64,000 bases of DNA. Source: Hyposmocoma kahamanoa (lineage: Eukaryota > Arthropoda > Insecta > Lepidoptera > Cosmopterigidae). The notes under the pieces are model-generated. The model had not been told where the DNA came from. It was given only the letters and a program-made list of their open reading frames with translations, and made no database searches. Each line of letters opens with the position of its first letter. Position 1 is the stretch's first letter. Position numbers and translations under genes: made by a program. Below, in pieces: positions 32,346-42,716 of the stretch. The DNA is taken from NCBI RefSeq assembly GCF_003589595.1, contig NW_020654229.1, positions 2,585,463 through 2,649,462 of the forward strand, read 5' to 3'.

Positions 32346-32479
32346 ATCTAACGTCGGGATAGCACAATTACGCGTAACTAGCAATTAATTATGAGTCTCT
32401 ATTTCGGTAATTTAGTGGCCCAATCAAATCCACGTACATGTCTATTCTATAATCTATTGTTATCAGTCCATAGATAACA

Positions 32480-33245
32480 TAAATGAATGATACGATTCAC
32501 ACAGCACCGCGGCCTGCGACGGAGCGCGGAGCTGCATTTTTTAACGTTGTACTGAAGTACCTCCGGTTGTATGGAAGACACGCGCCGTCGAACGTACTGA
32601 CAACACTTCTCTCGGTTTTACCGCACTCCCGCGCCGAGCGGCGCGACGAACCGCAGGGTTATAGCACACTGCGCTCCGCACTACCGCGCAGATTTTTAAG
32701 CGTAAGGGAGTGTTCAGCTTTCTACAGTGGATGGAGTATATTTGCTATTGAAAATCGACCAAATATACCTTCATATTTTCTTAAATCTTTGTAATGAAGT
32801 TAAAATTATCCATTTATCGATGAGCCCCCGTAGCATGGCCACACATGATACTCGTGACGCGCGCGATAAAACTGAAATAAACGCGCGCTATTGGCTATCT
32901 AAATTAGATCTGATCGAGAGAGAGATGATAGAGAGAGAGAGATACGGGGGCTTTCCTAAAAAGGGATGTATCCAATATCTTCGGTGTCTTTTTATTTGAG
33001 TAAACAAAAACCAAATCGACAGTATAACTGCAGCGTCTTGAATGAGTTCTGTATTATTAACCATTCTTGTCAAAGAAGGATCTCGGCTACAAGTACAATC
33101 ACTACAGCGATCAACTAGAAAGGGAGCACATAAGTGGCGCGGGGCCGCTAAACCGCTGCCCCCGCGCGGATTAAACCGCGCGTTGACGGAGACGCAATCT
33201 GCGTGATTCTGTCGCGGTGCAGTGTGTTAATCGCCTTACGTGCAA
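32480..33245. promoter_or_regulatory. GC/CpG-rich block, possible host promoter or 5' UTR
   Basis: Two CpG-dense stretches stand out in an AT-rich window. 32,505-32,700 contains cgcggcctgcgacggagcgc, cccgcgccgagcggcgcgac and ccgcactaccgcgcag. 33,125-33,235 contains ggcgcggggccgctaaaccg, ccgcgcggattaaaccgcgc and ctgtcgcggtgcagtg. Between them lies the small (GA)n-bearing element at 32,823-32,953. The 103-codon frame starting at 32,483 is arginine-rich and has no recognised domain, so it is likely a GC-driven open frame. Unmethylated CpG-rich DNA could mark a promoter, but a decayed GC-rich transposon is equally possible. Confidence 0.3.
32823..32953. mobile_element. Possible small TIR element with (GA)n core
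   Basis: Begins 'agcccccgta' and ends with the complement 'tacgggggct', about 131 bp apart, with 'acgcgcgcgataaa', 'aacgcgcgctattggc' and a (GA)n run inside. A target duplication was not found. Confidence 0.4.
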
Positions 33246-33439
33246 AATTGAAAGTCGTAGCCGTTGAAATAACAAAGTAATATTAACGTTATGACCTTTT
33301 CCTGTCGTAATTTGGTTTAGTGTAGGTACGCGCTTTTTACCAATACTACATACGCGGATTTGTACAATCCCCGACGATAATAATACGTCATTTGTAATAA
33401 ATATTGTAAATAAGAAAAAATTGTAAAAATTTACTTAGA

Positions 33440-33551
33440 AAATACAACCCTTAGATTTTCCTTAATTATTCTTCTGCTTTACGAATGAATTGTGGAGTTT
33501 AATCAATGTAACGATTTCTATTGTAATTTGCTTACGTATGACAAAAAGATA
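33440..33551 (+). repeat. Repeat O, diverged copy
   Basis: 'acaacccttagattttc', 'ttacgaatgaattgtggagt', 'ttaatcaatgtaacgatttc'. Confidence 0.55.
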
Positions 33552-33750
33552 TTTTCTGGTAAGTTTTTTGTACTCAATTTTGTTGACAATTTTTAGTATT
33601 TAATTACTCGAATATATCATCGTGAAATATTAAATAATATTTCAGGTTACCACACTCGAATATTAAATAATACTTCATGATGTTATTCTATTAATATTCA
33701 AATAAAAAGAAATTGTCACCAAAATTGAGTACAAAAAACTTACCTGAAAA
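33552..33750. mobile_element. Foldback element with 41-bp arms
   Basis: The left arm 33,552-33,592 (ttttctggtaagtttttt, gtactcaattttgttgacaa) and the right arm 33,710-33,750 are reverse complements with two mismatches. The interior, about 117 bp, carries further small palindromes (gaaatattaaataatatttc). It has the form of a foldback MITE; no target duplication is certain. Confidence 0.75.
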
Positions 33751-34689
33751 TTACAATTGCATTTTACTTGATGCAATTTAGAATTTAATATACGTAAGGC
33801 ACATGTCAGCTCGTTATCCAGGCCTCTGATTGGTGAACATGTTTTTAACATGCAGCTTCAATTGCGATTCATTTCTTATACGATTTGATTTTCATTTCCC
33901 TTCAATGTTAAAGCAAGTACAAGTTACGTTAATTACCACTGCCCCCGTAGTATGCTGCCTCGATAAAACTGTTATATCCACCTTTAGCTGACAATTTTAT
34001 CACAATAGTTATGGCGAGCACCGTGACGTCACATTATCATGTCATCGCGAGTTTATCGACGTAAAAAATTGAGCGCGACAAACGACATGAAAAGAAATAA
34101 TAAAAACAAACAAATTTATATACAGGTATAAATTATTCGAAAAAGGCAAGAAATTTTTTTTAATATTGTTCAATACCTAATATAATGTAAAATGTGTAAG
34201 GCAGAAACTACAAAAACACGACAGTTTTGTTTCATCGACAAAGATAGCTATATGCGCAATTACATATCGTTGCCCTGGTTCTTCAAAATTTATAACAATA
34301 GTTCATTATCAAATACGCAAACTTCGCTTTAACAACTAAAATAAATATTATCACGGGGGGGTTTATCACATATATACTGCGATGCTACGGTCACTGGTCC
34401 TACATAAAACAAAACCATTGATACTTGCTGTAGCCGGCGTGCGTAGCGATGCCACTGAAAGTGAAAACTGATGTTGGCTGTCTTTTTCGACTGTAGACAC
34501 ATTTGTTGTAACAAAAGAAAGCCACACGGTGAAATGCATCTGCAAAAGAATCGCTTTTTCGGCTACAGACACAGTTAAAACAACTTGCCCACTTGATAAT
34601 TTTAGATTTGTTCAGATTAAGCTCTGCTGCATACGCAGTCCGTAGAATACGTGAGCTTACCAATGTTGCTATTGCTAAACTGTTTACTT
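33751..34689. other. Unassigned DNA
   Basis: No gene. 'gcaccgtgacgtcaca' lies near 34,018. Minus-strand open frames at 34,329-34,753 show no domain and run into the LINE-C copy. Confidence 0.4.
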
Positions 34690-35352
34690 TAGTTACTTTC
34701 ATAGTATAATGTCCTACGGGATTGTCATGTGGGGTAAAGCGGCAGATATACAAACCATTTATTTGTGTTGCAATAACGAGCGATTCGTTGTGTGTACCGT
34801 TTAGGTTCTCGGGTTTCTCTCAGAGAAAAGTTTAAAGAGACTGGTATCATGACTGTGGCATCACAGTACATTTACTCAAATATTTTGCATGCCCGTAAAA
34901 ATATACATAATTTCATTAAGAAAGAAGATATCCATAATATTAACCTTAGAACTAAGTCCAAACTCATGGTACCACGATTTCGCTTAACTAAGGTAAACGA
35001 TTATTTTATAGGGAACTGCATACGTTTTTTAAATAAGATTCCGGAGCATATATTAAGATTATCATTTCCTAAGTTTAAAACTTACATTAAAAGGAAGTTA
35101 ATTTTAAAGTCATATTAGAAAACTAAATAGTATGTTTTAGATAAAGAATTATGGAAAGACAACGTGACTCTAGATTCCACACAATTATGATTCAAAGTGT
35201 AGTAAAGTTTATTTGAAAAGAGCAATCCCTAGTCTCTTGGTCGTTCTTCTCAGTGAGGTCAACGTAGTGAACGCGCAGTAGTTTAAAAAATGACGTTTCC
35301 AAGTGTAAAACTTTTACCTATGGAATAAATGATTACTTGATTTTGACTTTAG
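34690..35352 (+). mobile_element. LINE-C 3' part with 108-codon RT frame
   Basis: It begins with VMSYGIVMWGKAADIQ at about 34,706 and a frameshift follows. The frame from 34,792 reads YRLGSRVSLREKFKETGIMT, VASQYIYSNILHARKNIH, RTKSKLMVPRFRLTKVND, FLNKIPEHILRLSFPKFKTY to a stop at 35,116. This is the RT C-terminus of a Jockey/CR1-type LINE: SYGI..WG, then YI, then FNKIP, then FK..IK. The 3' UTR and TTTGAC-like tail end near 35,352. 5'-truncated. Confidence 0.85.
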
Positions 35353-35499
35353 TGATTTTAAAAAATCTTGGACAACCTAAAAGCAATAGAACGTATACGG
35401 GACATCAATGTCACTATATTATAATTATAAAACATAATGTTAGGCGCAATATAATCATCATTGATTTAAACAATAATAGTTTCTATAAAAAAAAACCAA

Positions 35500-36478
35500 C
35501 AAAATAATAATAATAATAATAATATCGTTTATTAAAGACAACAAGGCCCACTTTGTATTAGTAACAGACTTATAAACTATGTTAGTAAATTATTTCTAAC
35601 TTAGATCTAGTACAATTTATGAGGTGCCTCATTAGAGGCCCCTCCACTCTATCAGCAATCATTTTGAGGATGCTGTTGCCACTGTTGCGAAGTCTGTTCA
35701 GCAGAGAAGCTGATTTCTTTCTTATAATTGCTGCGAAAGAATACGTCCGCGCCTCAGCAAACATGGAAGAAGCGCTACAGAACTTCGGCAGACGCAACAG
35801 CATCCTAAAAGCATTGTTGTATTGGGTGCGGAGAGCAATGTACGACTTTTGCGTGTGCCTATTCCATAGGCTGCCCGCGTAAAAAGATGTACAATAGGCT
35901 TTGAAAAGAGTTACCTTAACTTCAGCAGAGCATCGAGCAAACCTGTGAACCAGCATATTCGCTCTTACTGACAAAGCTCTCCGCTCCCTTTCCATATCAT
36001 TATCATCTTTGAGATCAGGCCTAACGACATGTCCCAAATACTTAAAATTATGCACTCTGTCCAGAACAATCCCTTTTAGAGTGATCGGTGGAACATCCAC
36101 AGGACATTTACGTCCTGCTGGAAATACCATGACCACAGACTTTTTTACATTATAAACCAGACCGTGTGACGCGGCATATGACTCACAGACTGCCACGAGT
36201 TTCCTTAATGCGCCAACTGACGGAGCCAACAGCACCATGTCGTCTGCGTAGCTTAAATTATTTACGCAGACATCATCCACGTAGCAACCCATGCGCATGA
36301 AACTGAGTTGCGCAATCAAGTCATTTATGTACAGATTGAAAAGCCTGGGCGAAGTCAGTCCGCCCTGTCTTACCCCGCATTCCAACCAATATTGCTCTGA
36401 GAGTCTGTCAGCCCATCTCACAGTGTTGATCTGGTTATCATACCAATACAATACACAACAAAATATTGCCAAAATAAA
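35500..36478 (-). mobile_element. 5'-truncated LINE with (ATT)n tail, least decayed
   Basis: The minus-strand element runs from a 5' break near 36,478 to a 3' tail of seven or more ATT units, seen here as aataataat at 35,502-35,524. It contains one uninterrupted coding frame and a 3' UTR of about 60-80 bp. A second copy of its last 180 bp lies at 44,906-45,090 and differs at about one position before its own break, so the family moved recently. Confidence 0.9.
35582..36472 (-). CDS. LINE ORF2 C-terminal fragment: reverse transcriptase
   Basis: 296 codons, open to the natural stop (TRSKLEIIY). It carries RT palm motifs: GVRQGGLTSPRLFNLYINDL (residues about 33-52), the catalytic box LSYADDMVLLAP (about 73-84, with both Asp present), GLVYNVKKSVVM (about 104-115) and FKYLGHVV (about 144-151), then the thumb and C-terminal region. 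The endonuclease and the first RT blocks, with the first catalytic Asp, are missing because of 5' truncation, so it cannot act alone. No stop or frameshift is present. The first Met is only where the frame opens, not a real start. Clade is uncertain; the YADDMVLL and NLYINDL wording suggests a CR1/L2/Rex1-like group. Confidence 0.85.
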   Translation of the reverse strand: MAIFCCVLYWYDNQINTVRWADRLSEQYWLECGVRQGGLTSPRLFNLYINDLIAQLSFMRMGCYVDDVCVNNLSYADDMVLLAPSVGALRKLVAVCESYAASHGLVYNVKKSVVMVFPAGRKCPVDVPPITLKGIVLDRVHNFKYLGHVVRPDLKDDNDMERERRALSVRANMLVHRFARCSAEVKVTLFKAYCTSFYAGSLWNRHTQKSYIALRTQYNNAFRMLLRLPKFCSASSMFAEARTYSFAAIIRKKSASLLNRLRNSGNSILKMIADRVEGPLMRHLINCTRSKLEIIY

Positions 36479-36569
36479 ATTAAAACTTATTTGAAAGAAA
36501 TGGGGTACTTCTCAGGAAATTTTTATTATTGAAATATTTTAGAATATTATCCTGGAGTATTACTCTTAA

Positions 36570-36768
36570 GATACACGCCTGTTGATAACAATTGCAGTGG
36601 CACTCAGAGCTTTAAATTGCAAAGATGGGCACTGCCACTGCGCCCGTCACCTTGAGACACAAGTTGACAAGACCCATGTGCCTGTAATTTCACCAGCACC
36701 CTTACCCTTCAAAACCGGTAACACAGTAATGCTGACATTACTGCTTGGCGGCAGAAATAGGTAATATT
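36570..36768 (-). repeat. SB repeat (inverted)
   Basis: 'tgcagtggcactcagagctt', 'gcccgtcaccttgagacaca', 'aatttcaccagcacccttac', 'cttggcggcagaaataggta' are SB in reverse. Confidence 0.8.
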
Positions 36769-37117
36769 CCGAAATATTACTTAAATAATATTCACACACA
36801 CATACATATAAATGCATTTTATATTTATCCATATTTATATATTAGCATATTTATCCTCTAAACAAGTTTGAATGTAAGAACGTGGTCACTAAAAGGCTAT
36901 TGACTTTGTCTTATGAGGAAACCGAAAACCTCCTTCATGTTCCATTATAGTTAATTCCCACACAAACACACACTCTCACACATACACAATAAAATACTTG
37001 CCCTCTAGTCTTGAATTTTATTTATATTTATAATTTTTTGATTTGTATAAACCAAATTTTGAGTAACTTTCTCTCATAGCAATCATTCGTGACGCAGTTA
37101 ATGTTTTATTGATACTT
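36769..37117. other. Unassigned DNA
   Basis: AT-rich with a ca-rich patch (cacaaacacacactctcaca near 36,960). No gene. Confidence 0.4.
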
Positions 37118-37200
37118 TATCCGTAGGCGGAGGCCTGGAGACCTATAGCACAGGGTATCCTAGTTTAGGCTCCAGCCTTCACACAAACAAATGTTTTATT
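37118..37200 (+). repeat. LINE 3' UTR-like repeat, copy 1
   Basis: 'gaggcctggagacctatagc', 'acagggtatcctagttta', 'ggctccagccttcacaca' is homologous to 37,430-37,575 about 330 bp away. Confidence 0.5.
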
Positions 37201-37220
37201 ACTTAAGAATGTTTAATTAT

Positions 37221-37251
37221 GGTTGATTATATATATATATATATATATAAT
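37221..37251. repeat. (TA)n simple repeat
   Basis: About 13 ta units. Confidence 0.95.
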
Positions 37252-37429
37252 ATTTAGTACATATAAATACAGGCCCAGATGTTGACGCACTTACAACAAA
37301 ACATACTAACAATCGTTTTCCAATGTATTTATAGTTAATTTGACAACAGTTAATGTTCATTTTGCTTACTTGGTAACTACATAAGGACACATATCCTTTT
37401 GTCTTATGCTTATGTAAACGTGTCTTCCT

Positions 37430-37575
37430 CTCTTATGCCTATCTTTCTTGCATCTGCTTGTAAGGGTGAGAGCCTGGTGCTCTATAACACAGGTTAATCC
37501 TAGTATGGACACCAGACTTTCACACAGGCATATAAGTTTCTTTTGTGAAGGTAATAAAGACATTTTCATTTTCAA
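37430..37575 (+). repeat. LINE 3' UTR-like repeat, copy 2
   Basis: 'gagagcctggtgctctataa', 'cacaggttaatcctagtatg', 'acaccagactttcacacagg', then 'aataaagacattttc' (a polyadenylation-type signal). It resembles the 3' UTR of Lepidoptera non-LTR elements. Confidence 0.5.
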
Positions 37576-37654
37576 TATTTGACGACTGGTCGTGGTCTGA
37601 TGGTGACAAATGGTCAAATATCCGTTTTAAATAGCGCAAAATAGAGCACAACAT

Positions 37655-37748
37655 TATCTTTTAAAAACAGTTAAAATTAGTTAACGTGTTTGACTTATCG
37701 GAACTTACCCTAACGACGCATAGACAGAAACATCATTAAACAATGTCA
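37655..37748 (-). repeat. Repeat G fragment (left part, inverted)
   Basis: 'agttaacgtgtttgacttat', 'cggaacttaccctaacgacg', 'catcattaaacaatgtc' reverse-complement 4330-4425 of G copy 1, the segment that the two shorter G copies lack. Confidence 0.7.
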
Positions 37749-38517
37749 ATATCCTAAAAAATATTTTTGTCATTTAGCCCCGTTAGTTAGCGGATGGCAT
37801 ACTCGAATACCTAAATAATAAAAATTGCCCAATAAAAGGGCCGAATTTGGACTTCACATACGTAAAAATAAAGACCGATAAGAGGACTCCGGATATTTCT
37901 TTGCAGCTGTGCACTGACCATATAGCATAGCCAATGTAGAGGGATAAGACTGCCAGTATTTAGATGTGTTATACCGAGGGGACTTAATTCATCCTATTAA
38001 ATGTTATTCAGCCTTAGATTGAATTTCCTAACGCGTCTTAATGCTTTTAGTTTTACAAACTTTAAAAAAAAATTGACACATAACATTACGTTTTTGGGTT
38101 ATCAATATCTTTTTCTAATTGGTTCTAACATAAAAACATGAAAAAAACCATTATTTCATTTATTTCTTTCGTTTTTGTGGTCAGGATAACGAAAAGTCCA
38201 AATTTACGTACCATAACGAAAACGTACAAATTTTTGGGTTTCCCTACATTTAAAGACAATTCTATAATTGATGACAAAATAGCCTATCTGTAGATTTGCA
38301 AGATCGTGTAAGTACTTCTATGTAGCTATGTAAAGCTGTGGCAGCCACAAAAACAAGGTTTTTGGGGTATGGCTACTATTTTCCAAAACCAACCGAAACT
38401 GTCAAACCAGAAACGGAACCTTTTTGAAATTTGTTACATAGTTGTAAAAGAAATTTGAAAATAATTAATAACGAAACAAAAATTATCTAAATATAGGTAT
38501 TTATAGAACAAATAAAA
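37749..38517. other. Unassigned DNA
   Basis: No gene. Two similar phrases, 'cgtttttgggttatcaatat' and 'aatttttgggtttccctaca', lie 140 bp apart. Confidence 0.4.
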
Positions 38518-38560
38518 CTAACATTTCGGGCCCTTTAAAGGTCCCATGTGTTAGCAAAAA
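38518..38560 (-). repeat. Element D fragment (inverted)
   Basis: 'acatttcgggccctttaaag' and 'gtcccatgtgttag' reverse the D core 'catgggacctgtaaagggcc'. Confidence 0.6.
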
Positions 38561-39519
38561 CTATTGTTTAATCTATTATTTACTTTAAAATGCTCATCAC
38601 TACTTACAAGAATTACTAAATTTGGAAAATTAGTTGTCAATTTCGTTAGGATGGGGAATTTAAAAAATAAAAATGACAACACTGGGTGTGACGGCAAGTC
38701 ATCGGACGGGTTCGTGTTATTAAAAATTAAAGTCTGCAGAGATCATTCATTGGTTCTTTCTTATACCGAATCTATTGGATAAGTTAACACATGGTTACGG
38801 CACGCAATTCAGATCCTAGTTTATTTTTCTATAAAAAAAAAAACAGTACAGTAATACTAAACGCCTACAATTTGCATAAATCTTGGGAACTCTATTTTAA
38901 TATAATAATAAAGATGCTTTTTCTACGACGATTATGATTTCCAGACCTCGTAATTCCTTATAAAAACAATATTTAAAATAATATTTCTTTTCTTGAATAC
39001 CATGATGTTTTTACTACCATGATATTCATTTATTTTTTGTGAAAATACACAACTACTTTGTTATCATTATTAATACGTAGACCGAACAAATACAAAGAAA
39101 AGTAGCTTCGATCCGATTGGACTGTTATTTAAAATACCTAAACCAAAAAGCGAAAAATCAATACGAAAACCAAGATGGCCGTCCGAAAAGCGCGGGAAAG
39201 GCATTTCATTAAAATAAAAGAACAAGTAATAGAAGAAAAAGATTAATGTTTGGCCTCCACAATACGTAATAAATTATAATGGTATGAATTTAGGGAGCTA
39301 CCCTTGTCCGCCATTTTGAAACGAGCCGGCCCTTTATTGGCCCGCTCGCTCGCGATCAATAATATTCTTATTTCAAACTAAAAGGACGTTACTACGTGAT
39401 CCTTTTCATGTTGAATCCGACTCTATTCATGAAGTGTTAGGGTTCGCTTTGGTAGTTCAACTTTGTTAGGTTACTTTCGGAGGGTGGAAGGTTAATCTAT
39501 TTCGAAGAAAAATATATTT
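38561..39519. other. Unassigned DNA with GCCAT-type motifs
   Basis: No gene. 39,160-39,360 is locally less AT-rich and has 'ccaagatggccgtccg', 'gtccgccattttgaaacg' and 'gcccgctcgctcgcgatc'. The frame at 38,564-38,782 has no known domain. Confidence 0.4.
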
Positions 39520-39562
39520 TTAACCGGCTAAAATAAAGGAGGAGGTTCTCAATTCGACGTAA
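39520..39562 (+). repeat. Repeat M fragment
   Basis: 'taaccggctaaaataaagga' and 'ggaggttctcaattcgacg'. Confidence 0.6.
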
Positions 39563-39944
39563 TAAAAAGTAAGTACATAATGTATATTCTCGCGCTGATC
39601 ACGCCCTATTGTTACGCTGAAAACTCACACTGCTGAACACGGGTCTCCGCTAGTGAAAGGATTTTAGGCCATAGACTGTCACGCTAGGACTTCACGCGTT
39701 TTCTAAGGGTTTATGAATCTTCTTTGACGATAGGGTGTCATCACTATAGTTTTCGCTCCTGAATGTGAATTAGGTAGGTACTTTGGAAATGTAGCCTTGG
39801 CAACAGTGTAGTGAGAGGTACTATTTAATATTAAACGAGGAATATTAACCAAAGTTCCTTAGACAACCACCCTCTTTTTTATCTAGTTCTAAATACAAAA
39901 CCACCCTCTTATTTTTAGGCAATTCTAAATATAATATAATTATA
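39563..39944. other. Unassigned DNA
   Basis: The imperfect direct repeat 'aaccaccctc..ttattttta' at 39,866-39,925 is the only structure seen. Confidence 0.4.
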
Positions 39945-40095
39945 TATATAGTTCTTAGATTTTCGCGATTGGTACACATTATTATCAGTCAACCGTGACC
40001 ATGGGACCTGTAAAGGGCCCGAAACGTCGGTTTATTTGAAAAAACAAATATACGCCATTCAATACCGGAAAAATAGTTTCATTTCCTATAATAAT
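39945..40095 (+). repeat. Element D copy
   Basis: 'ttcttagattttcgcgattg', 'cagtcaaccgtgaccatggg', 'acctgtaaagggcccgaaac', 'gtcggtttatttgaaaaaac', 'accggaaaaatagtttcatt'. This is the best-preserved D core in the window. Confidence 0.7.
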
Positions 40096-40235
40096 ATATC
40101 TAATCTATCCAGCCTGCGCTACAGTACCATTGTCGATCTCCTAGTCTTTGAACAGGTTTCGGACTTGGGTGGAGTAAAGAATTATTTTTTCAGATAATAT
40201 ATTTCATATGTAGGTTTATTTATAAAGGTTTTGTG

Positions 40236-40665
40236 CCACAAGTCACACAGCCATCAAAACAATGAATTTATTGCAAACCAAGTTTCCCGATCGCATAATT
40301 TCACGAAATTAAGCCGTTAAGTGGGTAGCTCGATCATGTGATTTAAAAACGCTGGATTCTTTTTTATGGGGTCATGTTAAAGACAGAGTCTGTACGGAGC
40401 CAAAAGAATCGATTGCAGCCTTAAAACTCAAAATTCGTGAAGTCATTAACGAAATAGAACCACCACTTTGTCAAAAAGTGATTAAAAACTTTGATGAAAG
40501 AATCGACATCTATAATTGTGGTGGACATTTATCAGATATCATTTTTCATTCAAAATTGCCAAACCTTACTTTTTTAATACAATATTAATTTGAATCATTG
40601 GCATCTAAATGTATTGTTTCATTTTGATTTACAAAACAAAGTTCTTGTTGAAAAACCCTTTATAT
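40236..40665 (+). pseudogene. DD41D transposase C-terminus, copy 2
   Basis: A plus-strand frame with a single stop reads TSHTAIKTMNLLQTKFPDRI, ISRN-stop-AVKWVARSCD, LKTLDSFLWGHVKDRV, ESIAALKLKIREVINEIEPP, LCQKVIKNFDERIDI and GGHLSDIIFHSKLPN. The third catalytic Asp is in KTLDSFLWG. It begins at 'cacaagtcacacagcc', the same point where the 7.3 kb copy switches strand, and ends with the same 'gttcttgttgaaaaaccct'. Everything upstream of the second Asp is absent. Fewer lesions than the 7.3 kb copy. Confidence 0.85.
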
Positions 40666-40666
40666 A

Positions 40667-40935
40667 CCAAGTGACGGGACGAGCAAGTCGTGCGCCTGAT
40701 GGTAAGCGACACGCCTGCCCATAGCAGTTGTAGTGCCACTCAGAGCTTTAAAGCACAAAGCTCTGAGGGGCATTGCCACTGCGCCCGTCACCCTGAGACA
40801 TAGGTTAAGTCTCATGTGCCTGTAATTTCACCAGCACCCTTACCCTTCTAAACCGGAACACATTAATGCTGACATTACTGCTTGGCGGCAGAAATAGGTA
40901 AGGTGGCAGTACTATCCTGGACAAACTCTTTCTAC
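40667..40935 (-). repeat. SB repeat, nearly full (inverted)
   Basis: 'accaagtgacgggacgagca', 'gtcgtgcgcctgatggtaag', 'gccactcagagctttaaag', 'gcccgtcaccctgagacata', 'taatttcaccagcaccctta', 'ggcggcagaaataggtaagg', 'ctctttctactgctcctgct'. It sits immediately after the DD41D element. Confidence 0.85.
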
Positions 40936-41065
40936 TGCTCCTGCTGTATCTAGACTGGTGTGCGTGAACATCAGCAGCTCATTACTTTTTGATATAGTGT
41001 ATAATTTTTGTATTCGTTTCATTTTTTTTAGACGTTTAGTTTTACTTCTTAATTGTAACTTTGTA

Positions 41066-41138
41066 AAAGAGACTGGCAGTGCCCCTCGGATCTTTCAGCT
41101 CTGAGTGCCACTGCCACCACTACAGGCGTGATGTATAA
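41066..41138 (+). repeat. SB repeat fragment
   Basis: 'gagactggcagtgcccctcg', 'tcagctctgagtgccactgc', 'ctacaggcgtgatg'. Confidence 0.6.
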
Positions 41139-41284
41139 AAATGCATTATATTTATATACTGTATACTTATTTGGAAGTTATTTAAATTACAATTTTGACG
41201 TCTAGTTATATTTTACAATTATTAACTAGATACAAGCCACAAAAAATCCTACAGTTGTCATATTAAATTTAAATTAAATAGGAC

Positions 41285-41765
41285 TTCGTTCATCAAAGAC
41301 ACATACTCAGAAAGTGTTGCAAAAGTAAAAAAAAATTTTATGGGAATTATTTTTCTTATTACATGCTTTCGTAGAACTTTCTAACACTGCCTACGCAAAG
41401 TTTCAAGCGTCTGCACCAATTTTCGGAACACTTATTGTAGTCCGCCTCAGACACCTCTTCGACGATGAAAACTGCATCCCTTTGAGTTGATTTTTTATTT
41501 CAGGAAATAGAAAGAAGTCACACCGTGCCTAATCAGGACTGTAAGGATGGTGTCCCAAAAGTTTAAGAAGTTCTCTGTTTTAAGCGCCGAGAGCGCGGGT
41601 GCGTTGTCATTGTGAAGCATAGCTCGCGGAGCTCCGTGTTCGATCGCTTGTTACTCTTATGCTTACAGCATTGAACATTTCTGGCAAACATTTGGCATTC
41701 ATTATTACTGTTACTAATTGATACCAGATACCTCGTAAAAATAAAAATAAAAACTAGTGATCAAA
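41285..41765 (-). pseudogene. Mariner-family transposase relic
   Basis: Minus-strand frames read AMLHNDNAPALSALKTENFL (second catalytic Asp codon at 41,606-41,608). After breaks comes RCDFFLFPEIKNQLKGMQFS (third Asp codon at 41,517-41,519), then SSSKRCLRRTTISVPKIGAD. 'HxDNAPxHSA' and 'CDFFLFP.iK..L.G..F' are mariner signatures. The piece normally reading YSPDLAP is degraded and frameshifted. Upstream of the second Asp only traces remain; no terminal repeats were found. It is a different lineage from the mariner at 56.5 kb. Confidence 0.75.
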
Positions 41766-42107
41766 ATCTTCCCTGAGGGAAATTTGAAATTGAAACATTC
41801 GGATTTTTACTAGAATAAACATATTTTCAAAACAAATTATAACTGGCCAGTGTTTCATACAAAAAAAAAACTTCTTCGCATAATATTTTGAATGCCCCCT
41901 AGGTATTCATAAAAAACACATGATACACGTACCTGCACAGTACCTAATACTCTTTTCTGAGAAATGCAGTATAGTCGATGATGTATGATCAGTGTTGCCA
42001 GATGGTTACATATCTTACATTTTTCATAACGTTTGACCCTTTGTTTTAAAGACAGATTTCGTAACTTTTGAGGACGTTGAGATTTTTTAAATTCAACTAT
42101 ATTTTAT

Positions 42108-42230
42108 TTATTATAATACAAAGATCGAACACTAAGAAAAAATTTCTTCTAGCAAACCGTGCTAGACGGCATGCTTGTTACAGACCTTTGCCGTACGACC
42201 ATCTGTGAGAAATCTATTTCTGCACTAATT
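42108..42230 (-). mobile_element. SINE S2, degenerate copy (inverted)
   Basis: 'aatacaaagatcgaacacta', 'agaaaaaatttcttctagca', 'aaccgtgctagacggcatgc', 'catctgtgagaaatctattt' follow the 46.6 kb S2 copy, but the B-box region is lost. Confidence 0.6.
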
Positions 42231-42716
42231 TTTTCAATTGTTTTTTCTTAAATGTTATACTCCTATGTTTTGTGTTGAAGAACCACAACCTAATCTGATT
42301 TCTATTTCTAATATGTTGATGTATGAAAAGGACGACGCCTCATTGTAGTGCTGTTTTGCAGTCTCTACCTGTTGTGAATTGTATCTAGTTTTTCACCGCG
42401 TCAATGTAAACTGAGCATAAGTAGCCAATCCTCTGAGTCAAGTGCCCAGTAGTTGAACGTTCACGGTTAAAGCTAGCTTATGAATAAACAGAGTAACTTG
42501 TTGTTATTATTTTCAAAGTTCATCGTCCTACCATGACTGTCTATTCCAAAACGAGTTATCATCGTGGTTTAGCGTTTTAACTACGACGTGATTATCGTTG
42601 ATAAGTTACATTTGAACCTTTGTCGTTTTGCAGACTTTGCATAGTAACTAATTTATTTATTTATTTATCACACAGGACCAATAAAAATCATATATAATGA
42701 AAATTATAATTCATAT
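42231..42716. other. Unassigned DNA
   Basis: Near 42,650-42,668 a (TTTA)n run followed by 'tcacacaggacc' may be an inverted LINE tail. Nothing else seen. Confidence 0.4.

Noticed and set aside
32483..32794. 103-codon frame in the CpG-rich block
   Set aside because: GC-rich DNA has few stops; the translation is arginine-rich with no known motif.
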